Source: an uncultured Pedobacter sp. (GTDB taxonomy: Bacteria > Bacteroidota > Bacteroidia > Sphingobacteriales > Sphingobacteriaceae). Taken from it: a stretch of DNA of 10,541 nt. A program made the position numbers and the translations under genes. The stretch lies in NCBI GenBank assembly GCA_946478755.1, contig CAMLDJ010000182.1, positions 1-10,541 of the forward strand, read 5' to 3'. Position 1 is the first letter of the stretch, and each line of letters begins with the position of its first letter. Below, one piece after another: positions 1 to 7,881 of this stretch. Below the pieces are notes generated by a model. It did no database searches and was not told the DNA's origin. It was given only the letters and a program-made list of their open reading frames with translations.

Positions 1-478
1 TGATGCGGTCGGCAATGGATCTCGCAGAAAAACCACCGAATACCACAGAATGGACGGCGCCAATACGGGCACATGCCAGTACAGCTACTGCAAGTTCAGG
101 CACCATTGGCATGTAGACACATACCCTGTCGCCTTTTTTTACCCCATTCTTTTTTAAAACATTGGCAAAACGACAAACCTGTTCGTGCAATATTTTATAG
201 CTTAAGGTCACACTTTCTTTTTGAGGATCATTTGGCTCCCAGATAATGGCCGGTTTATCTCCATTTTCTGCTAAATGACGATCTAAACAGTTCTCAGTAA
301 TATTTAACCTGGCGCCTTCGAACCATTTAATATTGGGTTCAGAGAAATTCCAGGACAATACATTATCCCATTTCTTTTTCCATTGAAAGTTATTGGCAAT
401 TCCCGCCCAGAACTGTTCGGGATAATCTACACTGTACTGATATGTTTTTTGATACTCTTCAAATGATTTAATTTGCAT
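1..478 (-). CDS. acs: Acetyl-CoA synthetase, N-terminal part (runs off the left edge)
   Basis: This is the first 159 codons of an AMP-forming acetate:CoA ligase, a cytoplasmic enzyme that turns acetate, ATP and CoA into acetyl-CoA, AMP and pyrophosphate. I translated it by hand from the ATG at 476-478. Residues about 5-65 match the ACS N-terminal cap: an EQFW segment, a WFEGARLNI segment and the NCLDRHL motif at 63-69. Residues 75-159 begin the AMP-binding domain, with AIIWEPND, YMPMVPELAVAVLACARIGAVH at 122-143 (quoted in part elsewhere as CARIGAVHSVVFGGFSAR) typical of Acs. The catalytic ATP-binding loop and the C-terminal lysine domain lie outside the window. It is transcribed away from the MauE-like gene and has its own promoter at 506-534. 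The family call is firm. Acs versus another short acyl-CoA synthetase such as PrpE is decided mainly by the strong Acs-type N-terminus. Confidence 0.93.
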   Translation of the reverse strand, partial: MQIKSFEEYQKTYQYSVDYPEQFWAGIANNFQWKKKWDNVLSWNFSEPNIKWFEGARLNITENCLDRHLAENGDKPAIIWEPNDPQKESVTLSYKILHEQVCRFANVLKKNGVKKGDRVCVYMPMVPELAVAVLACARIGAVHSVVFGGFSARSIADRI

Positions 479-505
479 GGTTTAATTTGTTTCGGTACTA
501 AAGTT

Positions 506-534
506 CAAAGATAACTTTATTAAGAATCTATCAA
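506..534 (-). promoter_or_regulatory. Promoter of acs (Bacteroidota type)
   Basis: Read on the minus strand, TTG (532-534) is followed by 18 bases and then TATCTTTG (506-513). This matches the Bacteroidota housekeeping promoter consensus TTG / TAnnTTTG at all defined bases. Transcription would start around position 500, giving a leader of about 20 nt before the acs ATG at 478. The match is seen in the sequence; the start site is inferred. Confidence 0.7.
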
Positions 535-749
535 AACTTTTCCAGCATCTTTTGCATTAAAACAGAAATAATCCTTCCCGCCTTTTCACATTTCGGTTAC
601 GTCAACAATTGAAATAAAAGAACGATTTTCCTAAAGCAATCCAACAGATGACCTGTTCTGATGGTCAATGAAGCAGAAAGAAAAAACAGAAAACCAATGC
701 CTGGTAAAAGCACGCTATCGTTATGCTTTGCTTTGGCAGAATCACTGCT

Positions 750-779
750 TTTTTATATGAAAAATCTAATGCATATTTG
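750..779 (+). promoter_or_regulatory. Weak candidate promoter for the MauE-like gene
   Basis: CATATTTG at 772-779 differs from the -7 consensus TAnnTTTG by one base. TTT at 750-752, 19 bases upstream, differs from the -33 TTG by one base. The start would fall near 786, about 17 nt before the ATG at 803. Two mismatches in an AT-rich region make this a tentative call based on position. Confidence 0.28.
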
Positions 780-802
780 AGTAGCAATTTACCATACAGT
801 AA

Positions 803-1297
803 ATGGAAACAACTTTCGACAAAAAGCCTTTTTTACAGCCCTCTCCTAAAACCAGAGAAATCATTGCGGATATTGTGGCATATCTGTTCATTATACTTTT
901 TATGTATACCGCAGCAAATAAATTGTTGACCATACCATCCTTCGCCTCCACCCTTGCTAAATCACCTCTAATTGGACCCTACCATATCGTTTTAGCCTGG
1001 GGAATTCCAATTCTTGAAATTGTCATCAGTATTGTGCTGATCTTTCCATCATTTAGAAAGTCAGGTCTCCGGGCTTCGCTTTTAATGATGATTGTATTTA
1101 CTGTATATCTCCTCTATATGGTGCTTTCCGGAAGTAAATTACCCTGCAATTGCGGCGGTGTAATCAGCGCCATGACCTGGCGGCAACACATCTGGTTTAA
1201 TCTGAGCTTCATTGCTCTCGCTGTTACGGGACTGATAATAAATAAAAAAAAAACATTTTACTCCGGCAAATGTTGTAACTTGTCAAAAATACAATAG
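803..1297 (+). CDS. MauE/DoxX-like redox-associated integral membrane protein
   Basis: A 164-residue inner-membrane protein with four predicted membrane helices at about 20-41, 62-81, 91-109 and 130-147. After helix 3 comes a CNCGG motif (115-119) followed by a WRQHIWFN segment. This CxCGG...W..H..FN pattern is what I associate with Bacteroidota members of the MauE/DoxX-like family. MauE itself is needed for maturation of the disulfide-rich methylamine dehydrogenase small subunit, so a thiol-disulfide role in the cell envelope is a fair inference. The C-terminal tail holds a second Cys pair (157-158). No methylamine dehydrogenase genes are present, so a mau role is unlikely. It is followed after 26 bases by a small exported protein with two cysteines, a plausible substrate or partner. 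The start is the first in-frame ATG, close to the first helix. Confidence 0.75.
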   Translation: METTFDKKPFLQPSPKTREIIADIVAYLFIILFMYTAANKLLTIPSFASTLAKSPLIGPYHIVLAWGIPILEIVISIVLIFPSFRKSGLRASLLMMIVFTVYLLYMVLSGSKLPCNCGGVISAMTWRQHIWFNLSFIALAVTGLIINKKKTFYSGKCCNLSKIQ

Positions 1298-1323
1298 GGA
1301 TTTACTAACAATTGTTAATCAAG

Positions 1324-1632
1324 ATGGACGGAATTAAGAAAGCAGCATTGGGCGTTCTCCTGGCTGGCCTTGCCTTTGGCTTCAGCGCTTTTACAACTTT
1401 AAAAAAACGTTCTATAGTTGTTTATTACAAAACAAACATGTCTTATCCGGTGGCAAATGACCCCAGAGGATATAAGTATTATTTAGGGGATAGATGTGAA
1501 AGCACAGGAGATCTATGTTCTGCACAATGGAATTTGGGCACAAACCCACCGCCAACTATTGACGGTCAGGCACTTCCACTTATAGGAGTGACATTTCAGA
1601 CAAGTAGTGTAATACCCGGACATTTTGAATAG
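1324..1632 (+). CDS. Small exported protein, DUF6520-like
   Basis: A 102-residue protein with a positively charged N-terminus (MDGIKK) and a hydrophobic stretch at 7-22, consistent with a signal peptide or N-terminal anchor. The remainder is polar. Two cysteines lie at 58 and 65 (C-x6-C), followed by W69 and a Pro-rich turn (NPPPTIDG). This layout resembles the DUF6520 family of short Bacteroidota proteins, whose function is unknown. I prefer the ATG at 1324 over the in-frame TTG at 1312, because it puts the charged residues directly before the hydrophobic core. It lies 26 bases after the MauE-like gene, so the two probably form one transcript. The Cys pair would suit oxidation by a redox membrane partner; that link is inference. 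The stop codon TAG lies partly inside a large hairpin. Confidence 0.6.
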   Translation: MDGIKKAALGVLLAGLAFGFSAFTTLKKRSIVVYYKTNMSYPVANDPRGYKYYLGDRCESTGDLCSAQWNLGTNPPPTIDGQALPLIGVTFQTSSVIPGHFE

Positions 1633-1681
1633 CGGTAGGCATATAAAAAAGTGCTTCTGTCTTTTTTATATGCCTACCGCT
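1631..1681. terminator. Perfect 21-bp inverted repeat, probable bidirectional terminator
   Basis: The arm at 1631-1651 is exactly complementary to the arm at 1661-1681, with a 9-base loop (1652-1660). The inner stem has an A6 run on the left arm and a T6 run on the right, so a transcript from either strand ends in a very stable hairpin with a U-rich inner right arm. It sits between convergent genes and includes bases of both stop codons: the plus-strand TAG at 1630-1632 and the minus-strand TAG at 1674-1676. No T-run follows the outer stem, so termination may occur within the inner U tract, or the hairpin may mainly protect 3' ends. Confidence 0.8.
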
Positions 1682-3065
1682 CATTCTGCGCTATTCCACT
1701 TAAGCGGATCTCTTCTTCATCAATAGGAAAAACATATCTTTTGTCATTTGGCGGAAGGGTATAAGTTTCCCCATCCAATACCCTGTTTAACGTAACAGCA
1801 TACCTGGCATCCTTATTCAATCTTCTTAAATCGGTCCACCTAAGCCCCCTAAAGGCAAGCTCTTTCCTGCGTTCTTTTAAAACAAAGTCCAATACTACAT
1901 TAGAGTCCGAACTTGTCAAATCCGGGCATATGCCTTTGCATCTGCGCTGACGCAAATGATTCAGATCTGCCAAAGCGGGTGTCAATTCGTTATTTCTGGC
2001 TTTTGCCTCGGCACGGATTAAATATAGCTCATCTGTGGCCAAGCCTCCAAACAAGTTCTTGTCGCCAGTGTAATTCCCTCTAAAGGTCATGCCATTACCA
2101 TTTGTAGCAAAAAATACCTCTTTCCTGTAATCATCATCGGCATACTCATTATATAGCGATGGCTCCACCGTTAATCTTGACTGATTGAATATTCCGTACG
2201 AAAATGAACTATGAAAGATCACCTCTGCATTAAATCTGGAAATCGCATAGGTCGCTCCAATGTTTAACTGCGAATAATCCATTAGATCGGACTGAATCTG
2301 TAAAGCAAGGTCTGCATATTTGCCAGCCTGAGCATAGTTCTCCATAGCCAGATAAATTCTGGCCAGCAAGGCATACACAGCTTCCCTGGATGGCCGGGTC
2401 TTGTATGCAGGCTTGCTGGTCAACAAGGTACCTGCTTCCTGTAAATCAGCTAAAATCCGATCATAAGCTTGCTGAAGATTAGACCGTTTAACCTGCACAT
2501 TCACATCGTACTCTAATCTTAAGGGCAGGCCTAAATCCTTATTTGCAGTATTGGGATTATAGGCCACACAGTATTCTTGTGACAAATTAAAATAATCAAA
2601 GGCCCTAAAAAACAAGGCACTACCCTTCACGTTGTTCCAGTCTTGTTGTTCGCTTATCGCGGGTTTTAATTTGTCAATTCCATCCAAAACTAAATTTGCA
2701 TTCAGAATCCGCCTGTAGCCGCTAACCCAATCAGCACTTTGTTCTCTACTGTAGAAATTTTCTGTAGAAGCCCAGAGATAAGCAGACCTTTCCTGAACAC
2801 TAGAAAGAGATCTCCATGCTGTAGCTGTAATATAAAAATCACCAGATGCAATCTCAGCTAAGCCAGTGGCTTGGGTGATATTAAAAACTTGTGCGGTATT
2901 ATCCAGTAAGGCCTGGAAATCTCTAATGGTAGTTGGAACGGCTAGTATGACATCAGGTTTAGCTTCCAGCCATTTCTTACCACAGGAATTAAACATCATG
3001 ATTAGCAGTGTCAAACTCCATACATGTCTTAAATTTATTTTCCCCTTCATCTCAATCATGTGCAT
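1674..3065 (-). CDS. SusD/RagB-family outer-membrane lipoprotein
   Basis: A 463-residue surface lipoprotein expected to act as the ligand-binding lid over its SusC partner. The N-terminus has a short hydrophobic stretch ending in NSC, placing the lipidated cysteine at residue 28. Helical TPR-like SusD segments follow: RRILNANLVLDGI at 118-130, KGSALFFRAFDYFNL at 147-161, YALLARIYLA at 231-240. The C-terminal SusD/RagB half shows ELYLIRAEAKARN (346-358), ADLNHLRQRR (366-375), ERRKELAFRGLRWTDLRRL (398-416), and ends with the usual FPIDEEEI and QN tail. It is shorter than most SusD proteins (about 500-600). The annotated ATG overlaps the susC stop (TAATG). The in-frame ATG at 3048-3050, giving MKGKINLRH, is an equally good start and makes a neater lipoprotein signal. 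It is the last gene of the fecR-susC-susD operon. No enzyme gene follows, so the ligand cannot be guessed. Confidence 0.92.
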   Translation of the reverse strand: MHMIEMKGKINLRHVWSLTLLIMMFNSCGKKWLEAKPDVILAVPTTIRDFQALLDNTAQVFNITQATGLAEIASGDFYITATAWRSLSSVQERSAYLWASTENFYSREQSADWVSGYRRILNANLVLDGIDKLKPAISEQQDWNNVKGSALFFRAFDYFNLSQEYCVAYNPNTANKDLGLPLRLEYDVNVQVKRSNLQQAYDRILADLQEAGTLLTSKPAYKTRPSREAVYALLARIYLAMENYAQAGKYADLALQIQSDLMDYSQLNIGATYAISRFNAEVIFHSSFSYGIFNQSRLTVEPSLYNEYADDDYRKEVFFATNGNGMTFRGNYTGDKNLFGGLATDELYLIRAEAKARNNELTPALADLNHLRQRRCKGICPDLTSSDSNVVLDFVLKERRKELAFRGLRWTDLRRLNKDARYAVTLNRVLDGETYTLPPNDKRYVFPIDEEEIRLSGIAQNER

Positions 3066-6000
3066 TAAAAGCTTGCCTTAATCCCAAAGGAGAAGCTTTT
3101 AGGTAAAATGTTATTCTGACGTCCCACACCTTGTGGAACAAAATCCGGATCCGACCCAGAATCATTGGCTTTCCAAATAATACCCAGGTTCGTGGCATAA
3201 ACATACAACTGCAGCTGCTTTAGGGGAATACTTTTCCAAATGGATCGGTCCACATCAAAGCTTAAACTAATGTCTTGTAACCGGATATGGTCACCTTTTT
3301 CCACCGTTGCAGATGAGCTATTGTAAAATTGATCCCTCATCTCATTATCCATATATTTGCCCATAGAAGGAATGTTGGTTATGTGCTCATCCCCACTCTT
3401 TTGCCATCGTTGAGTAAAATCGCTATGGACAAGGGATGCATCTCCATGATACATGTTGTAATAATTTACTGAGTATCTTCTAAAATAGTATCCTAATTTA
3501 TAACGGATGTTAATATCCAGTGTAAATTTACGAAATGAAATGGTATTATTTAGCCCTCCAAAAACCGTCGGGCGTGCCGGGCCATTGTATTCCAGATCAT
3601 TTAATGCAGTTTCATCTATTATAGCCGCATAATCCTTACTAATCTCTCCATTTAAATATCCTCTGGGATCACCGTTCAGGGGATCTAAACCGGCCCATCT
3701 GTAGCTATAAATGCCATATACGGGTTTGCCTAAAACGGGTTTGCTATTATATTCACCAACGTAAAAAACATTGTCTGGTTGCGAATAATCATATTTGGTA
3801 ACTTTATCGGCTACTGTTGAAAACAGGAAGTTGGTTCGCCATTTAAATGAACCCTTCAGGTTCTGCGTGGTGATGAAAAAATCTACCCCACTGCTTTTCA
3901 TTTCGGAGTAATTTCCACGCAAAAATTTTATTCCGGTGCTTGAAGCAAAAGCTTTATCACCTAACATATCCGTTCCATTTTTAAAATAGTATTCCAACCG
4001 GCCTGCAATCACCTGACCTTTACTGCCAAAATCTAATCCAAAATTAGCAATTCCTATTTTCTCCCATTTCAATTCCGGATTACCAATATTAATTATACTT
4101 GCATTTGGGAGACCAGTTAGAACACTTGATCCAACATATTTAAATGTGGTTATTCCAGTATTGCTCTTGTCCAGATTTCCATTATAGCCATAAGTCGCCC
4201 GTAATTTTAAAACCGGCAACCAATTTAACTTGTAAAAGCCCTCCCGATCCAAATGCCATAAAATCCCGGATGACCATAGGGGTACATTCTTCTGATTCGT
4301 TTTTACCCCAAAATAATTGGAACCGTCTACCCTGGCACTGCCTGACAAAGTATATTTTCCATTGTAGGTATAACCGACATTTGCAAATACCGAACGGATC
4401 CTATCCAATTTTCCAAAAATCTCGCTATGAGAATCGATCTTCCCTGATGCCCCACTTGGATTTAGCGTAAATGTAGTTGTCGTGTCAACAGTTGCCGAAT
4501 GCCCCGTCTTCGGATCGTAACCGTAATAAACATATTGATTGGCCTGGCTCTCCAATTCACCAAATTCATAGCCGGCGATTGCAGACACACTGTGTCTTTT
4601 CCAGTCTTTTTGGTAATTGAGCTGGCCCCGGAAATTTTTCGATACTGCCTCCCTCACTGCTAAGTTCCGAATGGCTCCTAACGGAACGGGGCGACCAACA
4701 ACCTCACCAGCATTCAGAACCGAGTATTGATTAATAATGGTCCTGGTCAAATTAGCGTCAAGTCCGCTGATAAGTTCGGATCTATTGCTGATCCGCTGGT
4801 ACTGGTATTTCAGTTCTGCACTTAATCCGGGGATTAAACTATATTTTAGTCCTCCATTTAAACGCAAATCATTTCCCTTCAAATCTGCAGGAGGCTGATT
4901 TAACTCATCCAGTGGAACGAAAGACCAGTCAAGGAAACCCTTTGTTAGTGCTTGCGCATTAAAATCCTTACTGTACATTTCAAATACAGTAGCTTTACCA
5001 TCGGCGTCTTTAAACTGGTAATAGGGCTTAGCATTTGGACGTAATGTATTCGTGACTGTACTGTCCATCTTCCCGGTTGCGCTGACATAAGACAATCCAG
5101 TGTTTAACTCCAGGTTTTTCAATAGTTTTATGGAATGCTGCGTATTTAAAGTGATCCGGTTGTCTTCATTGTTAACCAGGTTCAAAAGAGAGCGGTCATA
5201 CCCGGCAGAAAGATAATGGTTGGACTTATTCGTGCCTTTGCTGATGTTCAGAAAATATTGCTGAGCGATCTGATTTCTATATAAATATTTAAGCTCTTCG
5301 TTCCTGATGTCATTTCCGCGCAGGGCATTGAGCTGCGCTTCAGTGAGCTCCGGGGATTGTCCGTTTCGCTGTCTGTCTAAAATTCTCACCACAGGAGAAA
5401 TAACCGGATACTTAGTTTTGTCCAGCAAGTCAGCATCATATTTCCCCTGGTTAAACAAAAAGGTTTCTATATCAATGAAATCTGATGAAGATAAATAATT
5501 CGGACTATAGAAGACGTCAGGCTTACCGGAAAACGTAACATTACTATTGAAGCTCAAGGCCAGAGGCTGACTGTACTTTCCTTTCCTGGTGGTGATCACG
5601 ATGACGCCATTACCAGCCCTTACACCCCATATAGACGCTGCTGCCGCATCCTTCAAGATGGCAACATTAGCGATATCATTGGGATTAATGGAATTAAAAT
5701 CACCATTGAAGGGGAAATTATCCAAAATGATCAGAGGCTGGTCGTTGGCATTAATGGTGCTTCTGCCACGAATAGATAAGTCAAGATTTCCAAATCCGGT
5801 ACTCAATGTATTCTTATTGAACAACAAGCCACTGGTTATGCCCTCCAGTCTTGACAGGATGTCTGGACTTACTTTTCGATTTAGTTGAATACTGTCAACC
5901 AGCACAAAACTTCCTGCTGCTCTTTCTCTGGGAATTCGCTGATAACCCGTACTTACAATTTCTACCTGATCCAATAGGAACCCATTTTTAGGCAGGGTAT

Positions 6001-6355
6001 CCCTCGGCTGCTCTTCAACTTTTGCTTTTTTGTCTTGCACTGAAGGTGCCGCTGCAATAAGCTTTCTGTCCTTTACAACGATTGTTTTACCAAAAAGGGT
6101 ATAGCTAAGTGGAAGCTTAGCCGAAACCTCATCCATTACCTTCTCAAGTTCAGTATTTCTGAAATCAGCGTCTATGAATTGATTGGCATTGAAATCGACT
6201 TCATTCCAGACCACGCTTACGCCAGTCTGCTTTCTTATCTCTCTGAACAGCTTTGGCAGTGATACATTTTTCTTTACGTAATTCAACTTCTGGGCTTGTG
6301 AAACAATTGTCGACAGAAGTAGTATAAAAATTAGAGCCCCCTCTCTTAAACGCAT
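3065..6355 (-). CDS. SusC/RagA-family TonB-dependent outer-membrane transporter with STN domain
   Basis: A 1096-residue outer-membrane transporter that imports ligands captured by the SusD partner, using TonB energy. Residues 1-21 are a signal peptide, probably cleaved after SQA. Residues about 27-97 form an STN domain, the periplasmic module that contacts FecR-type regulators. Residues 128-139 (DQVEIVSTGYQR) resemble the start of the plug. The plug runs to about 260 and carries the SusC signature KDAAAASIWGVRAGNGVIVI followed by TTRKGK. The rest is the beta-barrel, ending in an aromatic residue (KASF) as usual for barrel insertion. The carboxypeptidase-regulatory-like domain (GxVTD...G) normally found between STN and plug in SusC proteins is absent: only a charged linker of about 30 residues (98-127) is there. 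Its ATG overlaps the fecR stop by one base and its stop overlaps the susD start, so translation is probably coupled. The substrate is unknown. Confidence 0.95.
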   Translation of the reverse strand: MRLREGALIFILLLSTIVSQAQKLNYVKKNVSLPKLFREIRKQTGVSVVWNEVDFNANQFIDADFRNTELEKVMDEVSAKLPLSYTLFGKTIVVKDRKLIAAAPSVQDKKAKVEEQPRDTLPKNGFLLDQVEIVSTGYQRIPRERAAGSFVLVDSIQLNRKVSPDILSRLEGITSGLLFNKNTLSTGFGNLDLSIRGRSTINANDQPLIILDNFPFNGDFNSINPNDIANVAILKDAAAASIWGVRAGNGVIVITTRKGKYSQPLALSFNSNVTFSGKPDVFYSPNYLSSSDFIDIETFLFNQGKYDADLLDKTKYPVISPVVRILDRQRNGQSPELTEAQLNALRGNDIRNEELKYLYRNQIAQQYFLNISKGTNKSNHYLSAGYDRSLLNLVNNEDNRITLNTQHSIKLLKNLELNTGLSYVSATGKMDSTVTNTLRPNAKPYYQFKDADGKATVFEMYSKDFNAQALTKGFLDWSFVPLDELNQPPADLKGNDLRLNGGLKYSLIPGLSAELKYQYQRISNRSELISGLDANLTRTIINQYSVLNAGEVVGRPVPLGAIRNLAVREAVSKNFRGQLNYQKDWKRHSVSAIAGYEFGELESQANQYVYYGYDPKTGHSATVDTTTTFTLNPSGASGKIDSHSEIFGKLDRIRSVFANVGYTYNGKYTLSGSARVDGSNYFGVKTNQKNVPLWSSGILWHLDREGFYKLNWLPVLKLRATYGYNGNLDKSNTGITTFKYVGSSVLTGLPNASIINIGNPELKWEKIGIANFGLDFGSKGQVIAGRLEYYFKNGTDMLGDKAFASSTGIKFLRGNYSEMKSSGVDFFITTQNLKGSFKWRTNFLFSTVADKVTKYDYSQPDNVFYVGEYNSKPVLGKPVYGIYSYRWAGLDPLNGDPRGYLNGEISKDYAAIIDETALNDLEYNGPARPTVFGGLNNTISFRKFTLDINIRYKLGYYFRRYSVNYYNMYHGDASLVHSDFTQRWQKSGDEHITNIPSMGKYMDNEMRDQFYNSSSATVEKGDHIRLQDISLSFDVDRSIWKSIPLKQLQLYVYATNLGIIWKANDSGSDPDFVPQGVGRQNNILPKSFSFGIKASF

Positions 6356-7662
6356 TATTCAATTACGGTAATCCTCCTACCCTTTGTTTTAAAGTGTACA
6401 TTTGCAGTTACTTCCAGTACTTTTAATACTTCCGAAATTTTGGCATTTCTGGAAATAACACCTCCTAAAAGGGCATTATTATTGTGCTTATACTGATAAA
6501 CTACTTCCACATCATACCAACGGCTAACCGTGCGCATGACTTCTTTCAGAGAAACATTGCGGTAGATGTATTCACCATTTTTCCATGCAATAGCTTCTTC
6601 AGCTTCTACCGTTTTTACAGCGATCTCCGTACCCGTAAAAGTAGCTACCTGATTTGGTTTTAGCGTCACATCAGGTAGAGCAGTTTTTTTGTTACCTTCA
6701 ACTTCAAGAGGATCCAGAGATGAAGGGTCCAGTCCCGCGAGTAACCTTTCTTTTTTAAGTAGCGGCCTCACGCGTACACTTCCCTCAAGAAGGGTTGTCT
6801 TTACTACCCCATCATGTCCATATGCATTCACATTAAAATGAGTACCTAAAACCTCGATTTCCTGTCCGGCACTTGCTACAATAAATGGCACCTTGTACTT
6901 CTTATTGCTGGCCCCACTATTCTTAATCGTTACTTTGGCTACTTCGAAATAAGCTTCCCCGGTTAATTCCACCCTGCGTTGGGCAGCAGTGGAAAAAGTG
7001 GATGAAAACTTCAAACTGCTGGCCGAATTAAGCCAAACTTTAGTTCCATCAGGCAATGTCAGCTGGTAGGTGCCTCCGTTTGAAGTGTAGACGGTCATCA
7101 GATTTTGACGAGTAGGAATGTTTACGGAAGGCTCTCCAAAATTTTGAGTATCCACCTCCGTTCCATCATTATAACTGATCCCTTTATCAGAAACTAAAAT
7201 CCCTTCTTTTGCATGGTTTAAGTTTATGCCCTCACCATTTGCCAGTGCCAGCACTACTTTATTTAAACCGGGTATAACAGCTTGTTTCTGGGTTGCATTA
7301 ACAGGGCTGGACTGCTTGAAAAATAACACGGTCAAACCGAGTAACACCAGTCCGATGGCAGCAACTGAACTTAAGTCCACAAACAGTCGTGTCGTAAAAC
7401 CACGTTGCACTGGAGCTTGGTGAGCTTCCGCTTTCATTTGCTTTATGGAAACGAGTGCAACTCCAATTTCAAAATTTAGCTTGTAACTGTACAAATTGCC
7501 TGTACTTTCTTCATGCTCAAGAAAAGCCATCAGGTCTGAATACCTGATTTTCCCTATAAAATGACCATCATTATAAACAGGGAGGCTATTTACCGCTCCC
7601 TGACGCATGTGTGACAGGGCTTCGGCGACTAATTGGCGGGTATCTAATTTTATCTGATCCAA
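6355..7662 (-). CDS. FecR-like transmembrane regulator with an N-terminal CBS-like motif
   Basis: A 435-residue inner-membrane protein. Residues about 8-50 form one CBS-like motif: an amphipathic helix VAEALSHMRQG, the strand SLPVYNDG, then HFIGKIRYSDLMAFLEHE. One membrane helix spans about 96-115. The periplasmic part has a FecR domain (about 185-300; LPDGTKVWLNSASSLKF, VELTGEAYFEV, EVLGTHFNVNAY, LLEGSVRV) and a C-terminal DUF4974/STN-interaction-like domain (about 358-434; GEYIYRNVSLKEVMRTVSRWY). Normal FecR proteins have an anti-sigma segment at the cytoplasmic end; here the CBS-like motif occupies that place, and no sigma-factor gene is adjacent. FecR homologues usually sense an STN-bearing transporter, and the downstream SusC has an STN domain. 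The start is a TTG at 7662. An in-frame stop at 7678-7680 rules out an upstream ATG, and the first ATG (codon 19) would cut the CBS-like motif. A promoter lies at 7704-7733. Confidence 0.88.
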   Translation of the reverse strand: MDQIKLDTRQLVAEALSHMRQGAVNSLPVYNDGHFIGKIRYSDLMAFLEHEESTGNLYSYKLNFEIGVALVSIKQMKAEAHQAPVQRGFTTRLFVDLSSVAAIGLVLLGLTVLFFKQSSPVNATQKQAVIPGLNKVVLALANGEGINLNHAKEGILVSDKGISYNDGTEVDTQNFGEPSVNIPTRQNLMTVYTSNGGTYQLTLPDGTKVWLNSASSLKFSSTFSTAAQRRVELTGEAYFEVAKVTIKNSGASNKKYKVPFIVASAGQEIEVLGTHFNVNAYGHDGVVKTTLLEGSVRVRPLLKKERLLAGLDPSSLDPLEVEGNKKTALPDVTLKPNQVATFTGTEIAVKTVEAEEAIAWKNGEYIYRNVSLKEVMRTVSRWYDVEVVYQYKHNNNALLGGVISRNAKISEVLKVLEVTANVHFKTKGRRITVIE

Positions 7663-7703
7663 ATTGTTTGCGTTAATTTAAATTCTTTCTTTCGTATCTG
7701 CTG

Positions 7704-7733
7704 CAAAAATAAGCAATTTTAAGGCTCCATCAA
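7704..7733 (-). promoter_or_regulatory. Promoter of the fecR-susC-susD operon
   Basis: On the minus strand, TTG (7731-7733) is followed by 19 bases and TATTTTTG (7704-7711), a full match to the Bacteroidota consensus TTG / TAnnTTTG. The start would be near 7698, leaving a leader of about 35 nt before the TTG start codon. The presence of a housekeeping-type promoter suggests basal expression that does not require a dedicated ECF sigma factor. The motif is seen; its use is inferred. Confidence 0.72.
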
Positions 7734-7881
7734 CCACCATCATCCGGTGTGCTTAAGCATCGTTAGCCTGAAAATCAATATTTTAAGAAAAAGGCGCGTT
7801 TACGAGCATAAAAGGTAAGAATATAAATTGAAATTATTTTTATTTTTTTACTAGAACTTCTAAAATTTTCTGAGTGATTTG

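Larger units (their letters stand above)
479..802. other. Intergenic region between divergent acs and the MauE-like gene
   Basis: These 324 bases separate two divergent genes. The left 60 bases hold the acs promoter. Roughly 540-770 is AT-rich with no credible reading frame, tRNA or strong hairpin; only short 4-5 bp inverted repeats are visible around 650-672. The right end contains a weak promoter-like motif for the MauE-like gene. No repeats or mobile-element ends were seen. Confidence 0.6.

Noticed and set aside
723..951. Open frames on both strands overlapping the start of the MauE-like gene (723-929 plus, 766-951 minus).
   Set aside because: They overlap the membrane protein in other frames, show no recognisable domain and are explained by its hydrophobic codon composition.
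1312..1323. TTG at 1312 as start of the DUF6520-like gene.
   Set aside because: The ATG at 1324 gives a normal charged N-terminus before the hydrophobic signal; the TTG adds a needless LIK.
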